A stretch of 64,000 bases of DNA, from contig NW_006767436.1 of the NCBI RefSeq assembly GCF_000264995.1, positions 1,452,800 through 1,516,799 of the forward strand. The letters are read 5' to 3'. Shown piece after piece: positions 46,077 through 57,642 of this stretch. The notes beneath the pieces are model-generated. The model did no database searches. It saw nothing but the letters and a program-made list of their open reading frames with translations, and had not been told where the DNA came from. The position numbers were made by a program, and so were the translations under genes. This stretch comes from Punctularia strigosozonata HHB-11173 SS5 (Eukaryota; Basidiomycota; Agaricomycetes; Corticiales; Punctulariaceae). The number at the start of each line of letters is the position of its first letter. The stretch's first letter is position 1.

Positions 46077-46561
46077 GGTGGACACGACGAGGATGAGCTG
46101 GCTAAGGAGAACACCACAGTTTCTGCACGGACAAACTCGGGATTTGCGTGCGAAAGGTGACCTGACAGCATACAGGTTTTATTACAGCTATCTTTTGTAC
46201 ATGTCTATGCTACGTATCGGTCAACTATGACTTACATCGCGGGCTCTATGTGCACGAAAGCGAAAAAAGCAGATCTAGACGATATTCCGATAGGATACAT
46301 GCCTCCGTGTATGACCGTGCTACCGGAGCAGTCCGTCTCAGGGGGCGTTGTCGTGAAAATTATGCGTACAAATACAAGAGTGGCGGCATGATGGGATCGG
46401 ACCTGAGGTAAATGCATGCGAACGAAAATGCAAGCGAAGAAGCGCAAAAAGCCGTGCAGTGGATCGTTGGAACAACCTCGACGTATGCGCCAAGGGACAA
46501 AGACAGAATAGAAGGATGATGGGATAAAGGAGGAACCGATCCGTCCATGCAAGACGCCAAA
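46077..46561. other. Gap upstream of COX7C
   Basis: The 485 bp between the COX7C start and the stop of the next minus-strand gene hold three overlapping minus-strand frames of 66-106 codons. They have low-complexity translations and no splice or family support. They are taken as non-coding. Confidence 0.45.
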
Positions 46562-47763
46562 CTAGCCGGCTTGGTATTTCGTGACCTGAGTCGCCGAGTT
46601 CACAGCAGGGAGTGAGGACTAAGCAGAGATTCAAGCATATCCGCGAGGGCGATGAGCATAACCATCGCGCGCAACGTGACGACGAACATGTTTTGACCAG
46701 CTCTGCTTGGCGATGGCCTTCTCGGCGTCCAGTTTCTTGCCTTCGTCGTCCGAGGCGGACGAAGAAGAGTACGCGGCTTTGCGGTGAGTCTTCCGCTTCT
46801 TCTCATGATCTTTTGTCTTGTCTTCCCTCCCGCCTCCTCGAGCCTTGTCTTCCTTCCCGCTCGGCTTTGCTTTGCTTTGCTTGGCCGCGCGGTCTTTGTG
46901 GCCATCCCCTCGCTCTCGCTGCTCTTTGTGGGATCGATGGCGTGTGTTAGTGGAGGGGTGAGTGGGGATGGGCGGGGTAAAGAGCTCTGTGAGGCTGAGC
47001 TCTTTGCGGCCCCGGCGATCAGGAAAGCCAAACGGCGAGGCCGGGTAAGAGGGCCCAAGCGGTTTGGACGACGGCGCCGGCGATCCCTTGCTCGAGCCGA
47101 TCTGCCTGTCCGCAGGGTCGACGAGGGTGGACTCCGAAGAGCGAAACGGGGCTAGCGAGGGTCGGTCCGAATCGGATGCTGAATTCTTGGGATTCGAAAG
47201 GCTGTTCGGTGTCCAAGAGGACGAGGACACTACCTTTTCTGGGAAAGGGACCGCGTCACGTCTGGGGTGGGTCGCGGGGGTCCCTTTCAGGACGACGATG
47301 GGCGGGAAGAACGGGTTATCTTGACCATCGCGCTCCTCGAACGGGGCTGCAACCAAGAATCAGCGATCGGCGGCGACGAGCTGCGCTGAAATATGTACTG
47401 ATGGGGGGCGTGCACAGGCGCGGAACGTCGTCTGGGCGGGAAAGGGCATCAGGAGACGCGCGAGGGCGAGATGACGTGCGGGGAAAACCAACGAGGGTGC
47501 TCCTTGAGCGGGACAAAGCCCCTGGGCGTCTTCGCGGCGGCGACGGAGACCCTGATGTCGGTGGCGCCTTTGGAGTGGCGGGTGAGCTGCTCCGGGGTGA
47601 GGGCGGAGCGCGGGGATGGGTTTGGGGGACTGGAGCAGGATGGGCCGGGACGGGTTGCGACGGGGGATGCCCTGGAGGAGGTGAAGACGAAGGCGATGGA
47701 GTCGTTGGCGGCGCCCAAGGAGAGGCGGCGAGGCGGGTCGGCTCTGTTGTCGTTGTTGATCAT
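46562..47763 (-). CDS. Orphan Ser/Pro/Lys-rich protein
   Basis: The ATG at 47763 opens MINNDNRADPPRRLSLGAAN, then Ser/Pro-rich sequence, ALTPEQLTRHSKGATDIRVSV, KTPRGFVPLKEHPRWF and, after an intron ending TTGCAG near 47350, FEERDGQDNPFFPPIVVLKG. The second half is basic and charged (HKEQRERGDGHKDRAAKQSK, KTKDHEKKRKTHRKAAY). The last exon would be SSLPAVNSATQVTKYQAG, reached by a GTTCGT donor that keeps phase. No domain is recognised. Strongly GC-rich codons and ordered splice sites support a gene, and the exact ends are less sure. Confidence 0.55.
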
Positions 47764-48117
47764 GGCGGACGGGGCGAAGGCATGGTGCGCGAGTGCTTGA
47801 AGAAGGCTGGCGAGGGTGTGCAGTACGCCCCGATCCGGCTCTGGTTCGCACGCTCACATCGTCATCGCGTCAACTGACCCCGCCGTGGTCCAGCGGGTTC
47901 GCCGAGCACCAGCCGTGCAGCCAGCAGACCGCACCACTGAATCGTGAACATGAATCCCATTCGTCCCGCCGGTCGGATCCCGCATACCCGCCCGCACATC
48001 GTTCGCGCGATTGCAAATTCCCCACCGCTGAGTGTGAGATACCGCGCCCGCCGCCCTCCGCATGCGCAGATAAGCAGATTGTCTTCGTGCTCCAACCCTA
48101 TCGTCCGTCGTCCAGCC
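47764..48117. promoter_or_regulatory. Divergent upstream region of the orphan gene and the aldehyde dehydrogenase
   Basis: These 354 bp separate two divergent starts. They are GC-rich on the left and C-rich near the dehydrogenase ATG. No gene is supported within, so it is inferred to serve both promoters. Confidence 0.45.
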
Positions 48118-50922
48118 ATGTCCTTGTCTGCCACCGTCGCGACTCCCAGCGGAGCGAAGATCACCGTCCCGACCGGCCTGTTCATCGACAACGAATGGGT
48201 GCCGTCAGCCGATTCGCAAGAGAAACTCCAGTCAGTTCAGACCGCCCGCTCCAGCTCGTCCTCTCGTCGGACAGCCCTCGATCTCGCCCTGGGATGGCCC
48301 CGCATCCACCCGATCTGGAGGCTAACGCGTCGTCAGGTGCATCAACCCTGCAACCGAAGAGCTCATCTGCGAGGTCGTAGCAGGTAAATGACCACCGCAG
48401 CCTGAAACCGCCGTCCCGGCAACTCGCGCGCAACAGCGGCACTGACGCACGTCGTTCAGCTTCCGAGAAGGACATCGACATCGCTGTCGCCGCCGCGCGC
48501 AGGGCCTTCAAGACGACGTGGGGCAAGAACGTCACCGGCTTCGAGCGCTCCAGGCTCATCCACAAGCTCGCCGACCTCATCGAGCGCGACGCCCAGCAGC
48601 TGGCCGAGCTCGAAACCCTCAACAACGGCAAGCCGGTCAAGATCGCCAGGTTTGCCCACACACCGTGATCCCGGTCGAGATCGCTCAGATCGCCTGCAGG
48701 GACTTCGATATTGGCGATAGCGTCGGCTGCTTGCGCTACTACGCCGGATGGGCGGATAAGATCCTTGGCCAGGTCAGGGGCCCGCTTCCTGCAGGCTCGC
48801 GCACGATCGCTCACGCGGGTATAGACCATCGAAGTCGACAATAAGACCAAGCTCGCATTCACCCGCCACGACCCGATCGGTGTCTGCGGGCAAATCGTAA
48901 GTGCGCCTTCCTGAACCCTCCACAGCTCCAGAGTTCACGCGGCTTATCCCGCAGATACCATGGTGAGTTGCCCGTAACTGCCGTCTGCCTTGTTCATGCT
49001 CACAGAAGGACGCACGAATAGGAACTATCCGATCAACATGTGGTATGTCGTCCACCCCTGTTCCGATTGATATACAACGAACCATCGCCCAGGGCATGGA
49101 AGGTTGCGCCGGCCCTTGCCGTAGGATGTACCATCGTGATGAAACCCTCTGAGCTCACTCCGCTCACAGCCCTGGTCAGTTGCCTTGTACGTAGCAGCTT
49201 GTTCTACGATTGACTCTCCCTACGCTAGAAATTGTCCGAGCTCGTGAAGGAAGCTGGGTGGGTCTTCTCACCCTAACGTTCAACCAGTATCTCTGATATA
49301 CCCCCTCGGTAAAGTTTCCCTCCCGGCGTCATCAACACCGTGCCCTCCCTCGGCGGTGTCGGCGGCGCAGCCCTTTCCTCTCACAAGGATGTCGACAAGG
49401 TCGCGTTCACCGGCAGCACCGTCACCGGCCGCAAAATCATGGAAGCCGCCGCAAAGAGCAATCTGAAGAAGGTGATCTATTTTTATCCACTATATCCTGC
49501 CACCGGCACGCACCGCCACCCCCTTGTGAAACCTCGGCTGAATATGCCGCGTGTCTCGCAGGTATCTCTGGAACTCGGAGGCAAATCACCTCACATTGTC
49601 TTCGAGTCGGCGGATCTGGACCAAGGTATGTCCTCCGTTCCTTGAGAACCCCTCGCGCGACTCGGTGACCCTGTATTCCCGCCAATCTGGGCCGTCGATT
49701 ACTGCCTAAGGCCGGCGCTGATCGCAGTGACTTCCAGCCGCGAACTGGGCTGCGCTCGGCATCCTGTACAACACCGGCCAGGACTGCACGGCCGGTTCCC
49801 GCCTGTTCGTCCAGGACAGTATCTACGACAAGTTCATCTCGATCCTCGCCGCAAAGGCGAAGGAGCTCACTATAGGCGATGGTTTCGATGAGAAAACAGG
49901 CGGTGGACCCGTCGTGAGTATTCGTTTCACGTCATCGGGTCCTCGGTGAACGTTCGAGAAAGAGAAGGCGGAGGGGCCGATGTTATCACCTCGTGCCCTC
50001 GAACTTCGGATCCAGATTATCTGACTTCCATCGTTTTCTTGTGCCGTTTCAGGTATCGAAAACCCAGTATGAGCGTGTCTGGGGATACATCGAAGCCGGC
50101 AAACAGGCCGGTGCGAAATGCATTCTCGGAGGCACCAAACGGCCCGGTAAAGGATACTTCATTGATCCCACCAGTGAGTCGGAACATGGCAGGCCTTGAT
50201 TGGCTGCTGACTCCCGTCACTGCCAAACAGTCTTCACCGACGTCACGCCTGACATGAAGATTGTGTGTGCCCGTTCACCTTTACTTGTGATCCTCGTGGC
50301 TGACCGAAATACCCGTTCAGGTCCGCGAGGAGGTATATCGCAACAACCTTGTGTGCCAATGAGGATCAATCCTCACATATCGCCATCTAGATCTTTGGGC
50401 CGGTTCTATCTGTTGCTCGTTTCAAGACCGAGAAAGAGGCCATCGAACTCGCCAACGACACCACTTATGGCCTGGGTGCAGGCTTGCATTCGAGTAATGA
50501 TACCGTTACCTCGTTTGCAGCCTCTGTTGATACCCTTCCACAGAGGATTCTGACCAGTGCATGCGTGTGGCCTCTGCTTTGGAAGCCGGAACGGTGGGAT
50601 CTGCCCGTTCAATAACATACCCACATTACTGACAGACATGACAGGTCTGGGTGAACGTGAGGTTCTTAGTGCCTAATTCTCTATCACATCACTGATGCTT
50701 CGTGAAGCAATACAACCTGTTGAATAACAACGGTGGGTGGCAACTCACGTGTTCCTCGCGGTATTGTTCAGGTCTGACATCGATCTTCAAGTGCCATTCG
50801 GTGGCAAAAAACAGAGTGGTATCGGCCGTGAACTCGGCTTCGATGCCTTGCAAGAGTACATCTCTGTCAAAGCCGTTCACTATAACTTCGGCGAAAAGGT
50901 GAACGTTCCATCTTCTCTTTAG
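48118..50922 (+). CDS. Aldehyde dehydrogenase (ALDH1/2 type)
   Basis: Some sixteen exons encode [53 protein letters not shown] and [20 protein letters not shown]. They continue with [53 protein letters not shown] and [15 protein letters not shown], then [14 protein letters not shown] (general base Glu). [16 protein letters not shown] (catalytic Cys) follows, with [24 protein letters not shown]-like [16 protein letters not shown] and [16 protein letters not shown]. These are all landmarks of the NAD(P) ALDH1/2 family, which oxidises acetaldehyde and other aldehydes. There is no presequence, so it is probably cytosolic. The exon carrying IPW is 8 nt (48955-48962) and the next is 21 nt (49022-49042). 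Confidence 0.92.
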
Positions 50923-51327
50923 GCGATTTGTGCCTGACATCGGTCGTTAGTTGGATTGGCCGTTGTGACCGCAGCTGCATATATTCGCGCTCCGGGTGAC
51001 CGGCGCGCCTGACCGAACTTGGCAAACGTAGTATTGCGATATGGTTGTCGAACGGCGATTAAGAGCCAAGTCCGGGAGAAATGATAGTACATGTATCATA
51101 CGTCGGCAGCAGTGCGGACAATATATGTCGGGACCATCGGAGATTGGAATACAAAATTCCCGGTAACCGAAGATGTGACTTCCGCGGCGATCTCCGGTCG
51201 TTCGATCGAAATAAGCATGGAAGGTGGAAGGGACACGAAAGCAGGATCAGCAACACCAAAACCGCCGACGACCCGAAGAAGAACCCGAGGTACTCAAAGA
51301 AGGGTGTAGCAATATGAAGACGAGAAT
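50923..51327. other. Gap between ALDH and the zinc-cluster gene
   Basis: These 405 bp between two converging stops hold short frames only, with no family likeness. Both 3' UTRs lie here. Confidence 0.5.
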
Positions 51328-52803
51328 TCATTGACCCGGAGGGGGGCGAGAGCCTGGTTCGCTGACCCCTCTCGCGTAGGCATCTTCAGACCACTCACTG
51401 GCCTCGCCGCTGGGCGGTGAATAACTCGTGTAGGAAGATCCTCCGGCGGCCGACCCTCCTTGTCCAGTGCTTTGTTCAGGAGTCATAGGATGTTTGTGAG
51501 CGCGTTCTCGTTGGCAGAAAACTCACGAATTCCGCTCACCTCCAAGCCGCGGAGGCCTCGTGCGCGTTGGCGCGTTGCTCTGGCGCGGCGTAGATATAAT
51601 CGTCTTGTCCGCTATGGCTGGAGCGCGCTTCTGTTCTCCATGAGGACCCGCCACCAGCGGGACCTTCCGTACTGAAAAGTTCCAACGATCGAGACTGGTT
51701 CTAACTACAGAGAAACATGTTACTTACCTAGAGATGGATGCTCGGTACCCCGTACTGGCAACAGCTCCTCTGTTGTATGAGCTCCAAGATGTATCTACAC
51801 TTGCAGCGTGCAGAGGATATACACTTTCCGCAGGCAGCACAAAACGATTGTAGTCTCCAGCAGCAGGCTCTACTGCACCTGACGGAAACTGCTGCCAGCC
51901 TGACCTTGCATCCCGTATTTCGTGGCCGCCCATGGAGATCATGTCGGGAACAGGGCGAGGAAACACGTCATTCTGCCCCGAGAACGGCACATGTACGAAG
52001 GCTGATCCCGCAGATGGCGGACTCCGAGAGTACATGGAGTTGTGAGGGGAGGCGGGGTGTGCTGTATATGGGGCTGCCGAGTGTGGCCTGCGCAAAGGCT
52101 CACCTACAATACCGCCCTGATATTCTGTGAACATGTTAGAGCCGCTATAAGTATAACTGAGCACCGCAACAACCTGGGTTGTAGTACAGATCTGAGCCGT
52201 AGGATGTGGTTGAGCCGGAAGACCCTGAATGAAACGAAGGGCTTAGTACAGATAGGTGTAGGCGACTCGAGTGAGCGCGGGACTGACCTCGGAACGGCTG
52301 CGGGTGAGGGTCGTAGCTGAAGCCAGGGATTTCATCTTTGGGGGAGGAATGCGGCGAGTAGGGAGAGGCGGAAGTCCGAACAACCCGTTCGGTAGAGGTT
52401 TTCTTGGGGATCGGTATGTACTCGCATTTGAAACCTTTCTTACGGCAGCGTTCGCAGTCCGGTCCTCCTGGGAGTGGCTGACACTAAACGACGGATGAGT
52501 TCGGCGTGAGGTTTTATGAGAGTAAACTACCTTTATTTGACGCTGAGTGTATTGATAAGCAGTCGGCGAAGGCGGGAAAGAAGGTTGGTTGCTCACCTTC
52601 CGGCAGCCAGTGCAAGCTACCTGTGTTCGCTTTGAGCGCGGCTGCGTGGGCCTCGCAGTCGGAGAGTGTGACGAGGAGCCTATTCCACGTAGCACGGATA
52701 TTGAGAGAATCTACTGATGGTTCGGATGATGCAACCTACCCAACTCTGACTTGGATGACGGAGACTGACTATTGTCAGGGTAGCCAGCGGGACGCCCTTC
52801 CAT
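51328..52803 (-). CDS. Zn2Cys6 zinc-cluster transcription regulator
   Basis: The start MEGRPAGYPDNSQSPSSKSE splices into SSSHSPTARPTQPRSKRTQV, then the zinc cluster ACTGCRK, RQIK and CQPLPGGPDCERCRKKGFKC, giving CX2CX6CX8CX2CX6C. The exon coding RQIK is 12 nt (52531-52542). A short basic linker (EYIPIPKKTS) follows, then Ser/Tyr/Pro-rich, disordered sequence (GSSGSTTSYGSDLYY, EYQGGIVGEPL, DYIYAAPEQRANAHEA). The last exon ends SSYTSYSPPSGEASEW...PPPGQ, reached by a donor GTGAGC after AWR. If that donor is not used, the protein ends at 51536. No middle homology region (Fungal_trans) is seen. Target genes are unknown. Confidence 0.78.
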
Positions 52804-53864
52804 CTCTTGCAAGAGCAGAATCCAGCAATAATCGATGACGGTGTTGTCCTTGAGCCTTCAACAGTGACCTACAGAAAGAATGGCTGTAGAGAGCGAGTGA
52901 AGAATGTGCAGTTTCAGTAGCAATGTAGAAGAGGCAGGAATGACATGGCTTGCGTGAAGCGATGCGGCCGTTTAGTCGCCCTTATCCACGAGGTATGAAC
53001 CCAGTCAAACAGGTGAGGAGTATTCAATGACCGAGGGCGTGAACGTGCTGTGCCAAGCTGCGACGCGCCCATGCACAACCCATGCGTGCTGAAGGGTACA
53101 CGCCGACTTGGAACGGCACCGAGATAAGTGCGCGAGACGTGACGTCCGTTTCTCCAGCACTTCGACATTTCTCGCAGATCAAAGGGAGAAAACCCAATCG
53201 GGGATACCGCTCCATTGGCGCCGATTCCCACTGGCCTGTCAATTCGCCGACGCGCCGAGGCCTTTGTACGAGCAGTGGGTAAAAGTGGCCTAATAGCGTT
53301 TAGACGGAGGCAGTTAAACTATTCCAGTGAAAAAAAAACGTACGCTGGCTGCTCGCGGACCAGTTTTCCATCATTTCACTGCCCTCGAGACTAACCAGGT
53401 GAATTGGATAGCCGCGGGGTGGTCAGAAAAGGTGTAAATTACGTGAATGCAGCAGCAGAGAAGTCGGAGAAGCAATCGTGCCGCTGCGAGAAAAGTTGCA
53501 CACTCCTAAGGTTGAATAAGGCAACCATTGATGGAAGAGTCACTGTGGGTACGCCGGCGCTTGCCCTGATAAACACGCACATCAGTGCCACACGTCCCTG
53601 AAACGCGGCCTTGGGCTCAGCACAGTGCATCCTATTAATTGAGTGTCCCGTTGACTGCGTTTGATTGTTGCGTCACCGCATAAAAGGGTGTTCTAGCGAG
53701 AGATGCTCTGGAAGTCTTCGTGTGAGAGACGCAACAGGGGCCGGCGGGTAGGATCGAGCGAGGGAATACTGATGCGGAAGGAACGGGCAGCCTTGACTCG
53801 AACACAGCATCAGTCGAACTCAATTGCGCCCAAAATATGCTACAAGAAACCGAGTAAAGTCCAC
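52804..53864. other. 1.06-kb gap with no supported gene
   Basis: This is the longest gene-free stretch besides 2.5-4.0 kb. It holds a run of nine A (53330-53338) and several frames of 60-105 codons on both strands, none with splice sites or family likeness. It would contain the upstream control region of the zinc-cluster gene and the 3' end of the proteasome gene. Confidence 0.45.
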
Positions 53865-54846
53865 CTAAAGAGCCAGGTAGTCCCGGACCTCCTCTTCAGT
53901 CAACTTCCTGAAGGCAGGCTTTGGGCGACCATTGACACCGATGGCGCGTTCAGCCTCTAGGTCCGCCGCGGTGGGCACCGTGACAATACCGATTTCTATC
54001 GTCTTCTCCGTCATTTGGCCCTCAAAACCTTCCTTGAGTGTGAGAAGGGCAGTGTGGATGGCATCTTCAAGACTGATATCGTCGTTGTACCTGCGCGTGC
54101 CGCAGTACGGTGAGAAAGATACATCAGCAAGCCGTAGGAGGCCAATGGCATACCGCTTCTCGAGGAATGTTTTGGCGTTGACCATGTTTTTCCCGATGGC
54201 GCTTGCCTTCCACGCCCAATATGAGCCCGAGGGGTCGACTTGGTACAAGGACGGTCCCCGATGGCTGTCCCATCCCGCAACAAGGAGGGAAACACCGTAC
54301 GGCCTCACACCTCTGTGAACATATAATGAGAAATTTCATCGATCATAGCAACTTCTTGAAATTCACCCAGATTGCGTAGCTTCCTGCACTACCGTGGCAA
54401 TCTCCTGTGTCAATACTCGCGTCGGGGGGTATTCGCCGTATAGCTTCCAGTAAGCTTGTGCGCTCTTCCGCGCTTTCGCCACGAGCACTCGGAAATCAGG
54501 GCCCATGCCAGAGTACACGATACCGATGTTGGGGCATATGATCGAGACCTTGTCGATCATGGAGTCGTCGATGAGGATGGAGGGCGTCTTCTTCTCCGTA
54601 GCGATGACAATGCCGTTGGATGCTACAGTCGATCAGCGAAGAAACATGTCCAGATCATTGCGGTACAGACCTTTAATTCCGAGACTTGTGGTTCCAGAAG
54701 ATACCGCGGCCAGAGCATGCTCTATCTGCACGAGTTTGCCACTCGGAGAGAATGTTGTGAGGGAAAAGCTATGGTCGATTGAATACAGGTATGTGCAACA
54801 GAATCTCGACCTCGTGCCTGTATGCGCCTCCACCTTCGGTAGCCAT
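53865..54846 (-). CDS. PRE8: 20S proteasome subunit alpha2
   Basis: Exon 1 is 29 nt (54846-54818, [10 protein letters not shown]) and is joined by a GC-AG intron (54817-54769) to [20 protein letters not shown] (the alpha-subunit signature). Then come [112 protein letters not shown] and a C-terminus [18 protein letters not shown]. The order and [12 protein letters not shown] identify alpha2 (yeast Pre8, human PSMA2). It forms part of the outer ring of the 20S core. It is a complete gene of normal length. Confidence 0.93.
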
Positions 54847-55177
54847 TGTGCGTGTTCTTCACGAGTACAGGGTCGAGAGCGACAACTAAGAGAGAAGCTG
54901 GGACTCGCTGTAGATGAATGTAGAGCAGCCAGGGACTTCCAGGGACGCGCGTCTTGATTCAATGCAAGACGCGTCATCCACGTGGGCTTTTCACGAGACG
55001 GGCGCAGCTTGGTGCCCTTGCCGCTCACTTGTTATAATTAGTACATACTGACATCCGCATAACCTAGCCCAGTGCTGCAGCATACGAGTTTTACGCGTTA
55101 TACAACAGACACGGTATTTCCATTTATTTCCTGCAATAATCGCCCATGGTACATTACGTATAATCACATCTGATACC
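54847..55177. other. Gap between alpha2 start and peroxiredoxin stop
   Basis: The 331 bp contain no supported gene and would hold the alpha2 promoter and the peroxiredoxin terminator. The part at 55050-55180 is AT-richer. Confidence 0.5.
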
Positions 55178-56254
55178 TTAAATGGTAGACAAGGTGGGCA
55201 AGTTCAGAGGCGTCGTCCTCAAGTAAGGCTACGTGACCTAGCGTCAGCCTCACGATCACTGTCATGCAAGAAACTACGTTACCTTGTGCACGGTGTGCTC
55301 CGGGAAGAGCGTCTTCGCCTCCTCATGCGACACCGAGGGATGGACGATCACATCGTCGCCCTTCTTCCAGTTAACCTATAGTTCACGGGTTTAGTACGGC
55401 ATACGGCCGATCAGCACTCAATAAGTTATACATACCGGGGTCGTGACACGGTGCTTGTCGCCGATTTGGAGCGCTAGGGTGCCATGCTAAATGACGTGTT
55501 TATGCGCATTAATGCGAGTTTCACTCACAGTCAATCACGCTGCGAGGCGGATAATGTCAGCACTGTTGCCCAAGACGGCCATGGTTGTTACTTACCGAAG
55601 GATCTCGTCGAAGTTGCGGCCGGTGGACGCGGGATAGGAAATCAAGAGACGGATGACCTTCTTAGGGTCGATCACAAAGACGGTCCGGACCTGCAAGATA
55701 CGCAGTCAGCACAGCGCACAGAATAATCATCTGTCAGGACATACAGTGAACGGGAGGCCCTTTGCGTCGACATTGGTGGCGTCCTGAGCATCCAACATGT
55801 CGTATAAAGTCGAGATCTTCCTGTCCGGGTCAGCAATCTGAAAGCGTCCTCAATAGCTGTTCGCATATGGATGCTCAACAGCTACTAACGATGGGGAATT
55901 GGACGTCGGTGGGGCCGAATTTAGATCCGTACTCGTTGATGTCCTTGACCCATTTCTCATGGTCATCCAAGGTGTTCGCAGAGATACCGATGACCTTGAC
56001 GCCACGCTTGGCGAATTCTGGCGCCTGGCGGGCTACCTCACCCAACTCAGTGGTGCACACAGGGGTGAAATCGCCAGGATGGGAGAACAGAACGGCCTGT
56101 GTCCCGCCGATTGCCATCAGGAAGGGTGTAATCCGGAAATTACGCCGAAAGCACGTACCCAAGAATCGCCGATCCATTCGTGGAACTTAATTGGACCCTG
56201 GGTGGTTTGGGCCTCGAAGTCGGGCGCGATGCTTCCAAGGCGGAGAGTTGGCAT
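55178..56254 (-). CDS. 1-Cys peroxiredoxin (Prdx6/Prx1 type)
   Basis: It begins [36 protein letters not shown], then the active-site block [20 protein letters not shown] with the peroxidatic Cys. [19 protein letters not shown] follows, with exons [69 protein letters not shown] and a last exon [16 protein letters not shown]. This is the full Prdx6 order. It reduces peroxides and lacks a resolving Cys in the usual place. No presequence is seen, so the cytosolic form is likely. Six introns or so. Confidence 0.93.
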
Positions 56255-56521
56255 TGTAATCGTCGGTGAAGATGTTATCAGCAGCCCATATCGCCTTCAC
56301 ATCCCCTTATATGAGCCCCAGATCCCACCACATGCCAATCAGAGCACTCGATCACACAAATCTGACGCCTTCACTTTCGACATGCGTGCGCCATCACGTG
56401 CTAACGTAGGATGCGATAGCAAGTCCTGGATGGTACTGGAATGCATCTCGTTAGACATGTTATTAACGATGCGATAAGGGGCCAGTAGCACGATTGTATC
56501 AGGTGATGGGGTTCATACATA

Positions 56522-57642
56522 TCAGTAATATGCTACAGCGTGAAGTAAAGGATGTGGATGTTTTTCCTGTTGTGTCCTCAGTATTTGGTCTATGTCCTCG
56601 TCAATATCGTTGGAGGCTTCAATCTAGTGATGACATGGTTAGGCGTCGGTCCCGACGTCGTCATCCTTGCTCTCACCGCTGCCGCCAGATCCAACATGGC
56701 CTTCCCTGCTATCCATGCCTCTTCATGGTTGTCTCGGATCTCGATGTTGATAACATGGACTGGTCGATTCAGATCCCCTCCGCGTGAAAGAAGATCTTGA
56801 ACATGGTGAGCTTGCATTGGGAGAAATATCAAGAAGCACCTTACCGTCGCAAACGGCGTCGAAACATCGCTCCTCACATGTAATAACGATATCTGCAACA
56901 GCTTTACTCTCTTGCCATCGTTCCGGCGCGAGTTTTATCCTTCTATTGCGATCAAGCATTTGCAGGAGTCCATTTGCTGTATATCTGCACGTATGATGAT
57001 TTCTTCAATGCTGTGTTCGGTGCTGGTCAAAGAAAGCGTACAGTCGAGCGTCTTTTTGACTCAGTTCTTCATATATTGTGTTATATGGAGTACCGAACGG
57101 GTACACGTTCGGCTTGTCTATCGATGGCCCGGGGAGGCGCACAGCTGATCCAGTACCAAAGGAAATAACTCGGTATCCACCTTGTCTGGAGATTTCAATC
57201 CAAATCAGGTACGTGGAGAACGAAGGGAATGAGACGTACGACAGAACGTTGTGGCCTTCCATCGACCGATTCTGGAACACCACATGAGAAAGCGCGCGAT
57301 ATGCCGACGGGAAGAACTTACCTGGTTGCTGGCACAGACGACACAAAAGAGAGGACGAACTTTATAGGAAGAAATAGTTCCGGGCGGGTTGGTCGTTGCA
57401 ACCTGAGCTTCCAGAGATGGCTGTCGTGCAATCGGCTGTTGTAGGTTGGCGACCTGGGGTGGAGCAACGGGTGGACGACCAAGCACCCCAAACGAGGAGT
57501 TGGACGCAATCAAGTAGGGATATGCAGCCGATGCTTGGGGAGGGGGAGTGGGTACGGGATGAGGAGAGTTGGAATGTGGTCTTTGCAGTCGAGGATCGGA
57601 GACACGCGCTAAGCGAGGATCTCGGACTCTTCGCGGATCCAT
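56522..57642 (-). CDS. SSU72: SSU72 RNA polymerase II CTD phosphatase
   Basis: The N-terminus is an Arg/Pro/Ser-rich extension ([20 protein letters not shown]) absent from yeast Ssu72. The core has [23 protein letters not shown] with the CX5R phosphatase signature [111 protein letters not shown] and [14 protein letters not shown], ending [14 protein letters not shown]. Ssu72 removes phosphate from Ser5 (and Ser7) of the Pol II CTD during termination. It is complete. Confidence 0.92.

Noticed and set aside
46232-46634. Three overlapping minus-strand frames upstream of COX7C.
   Set aside because: Their translations are low-complexity, mutually exclusive and not linked to any exon.
47176-47877. 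A 233-codon + strand frame opposite the orphan gene at 46562-47763.
   Set aside because: It is Gly/Arg-rich, as expected for the complement of GC-rich Ser/Pro codons, and lacks a sensible start or splice context.
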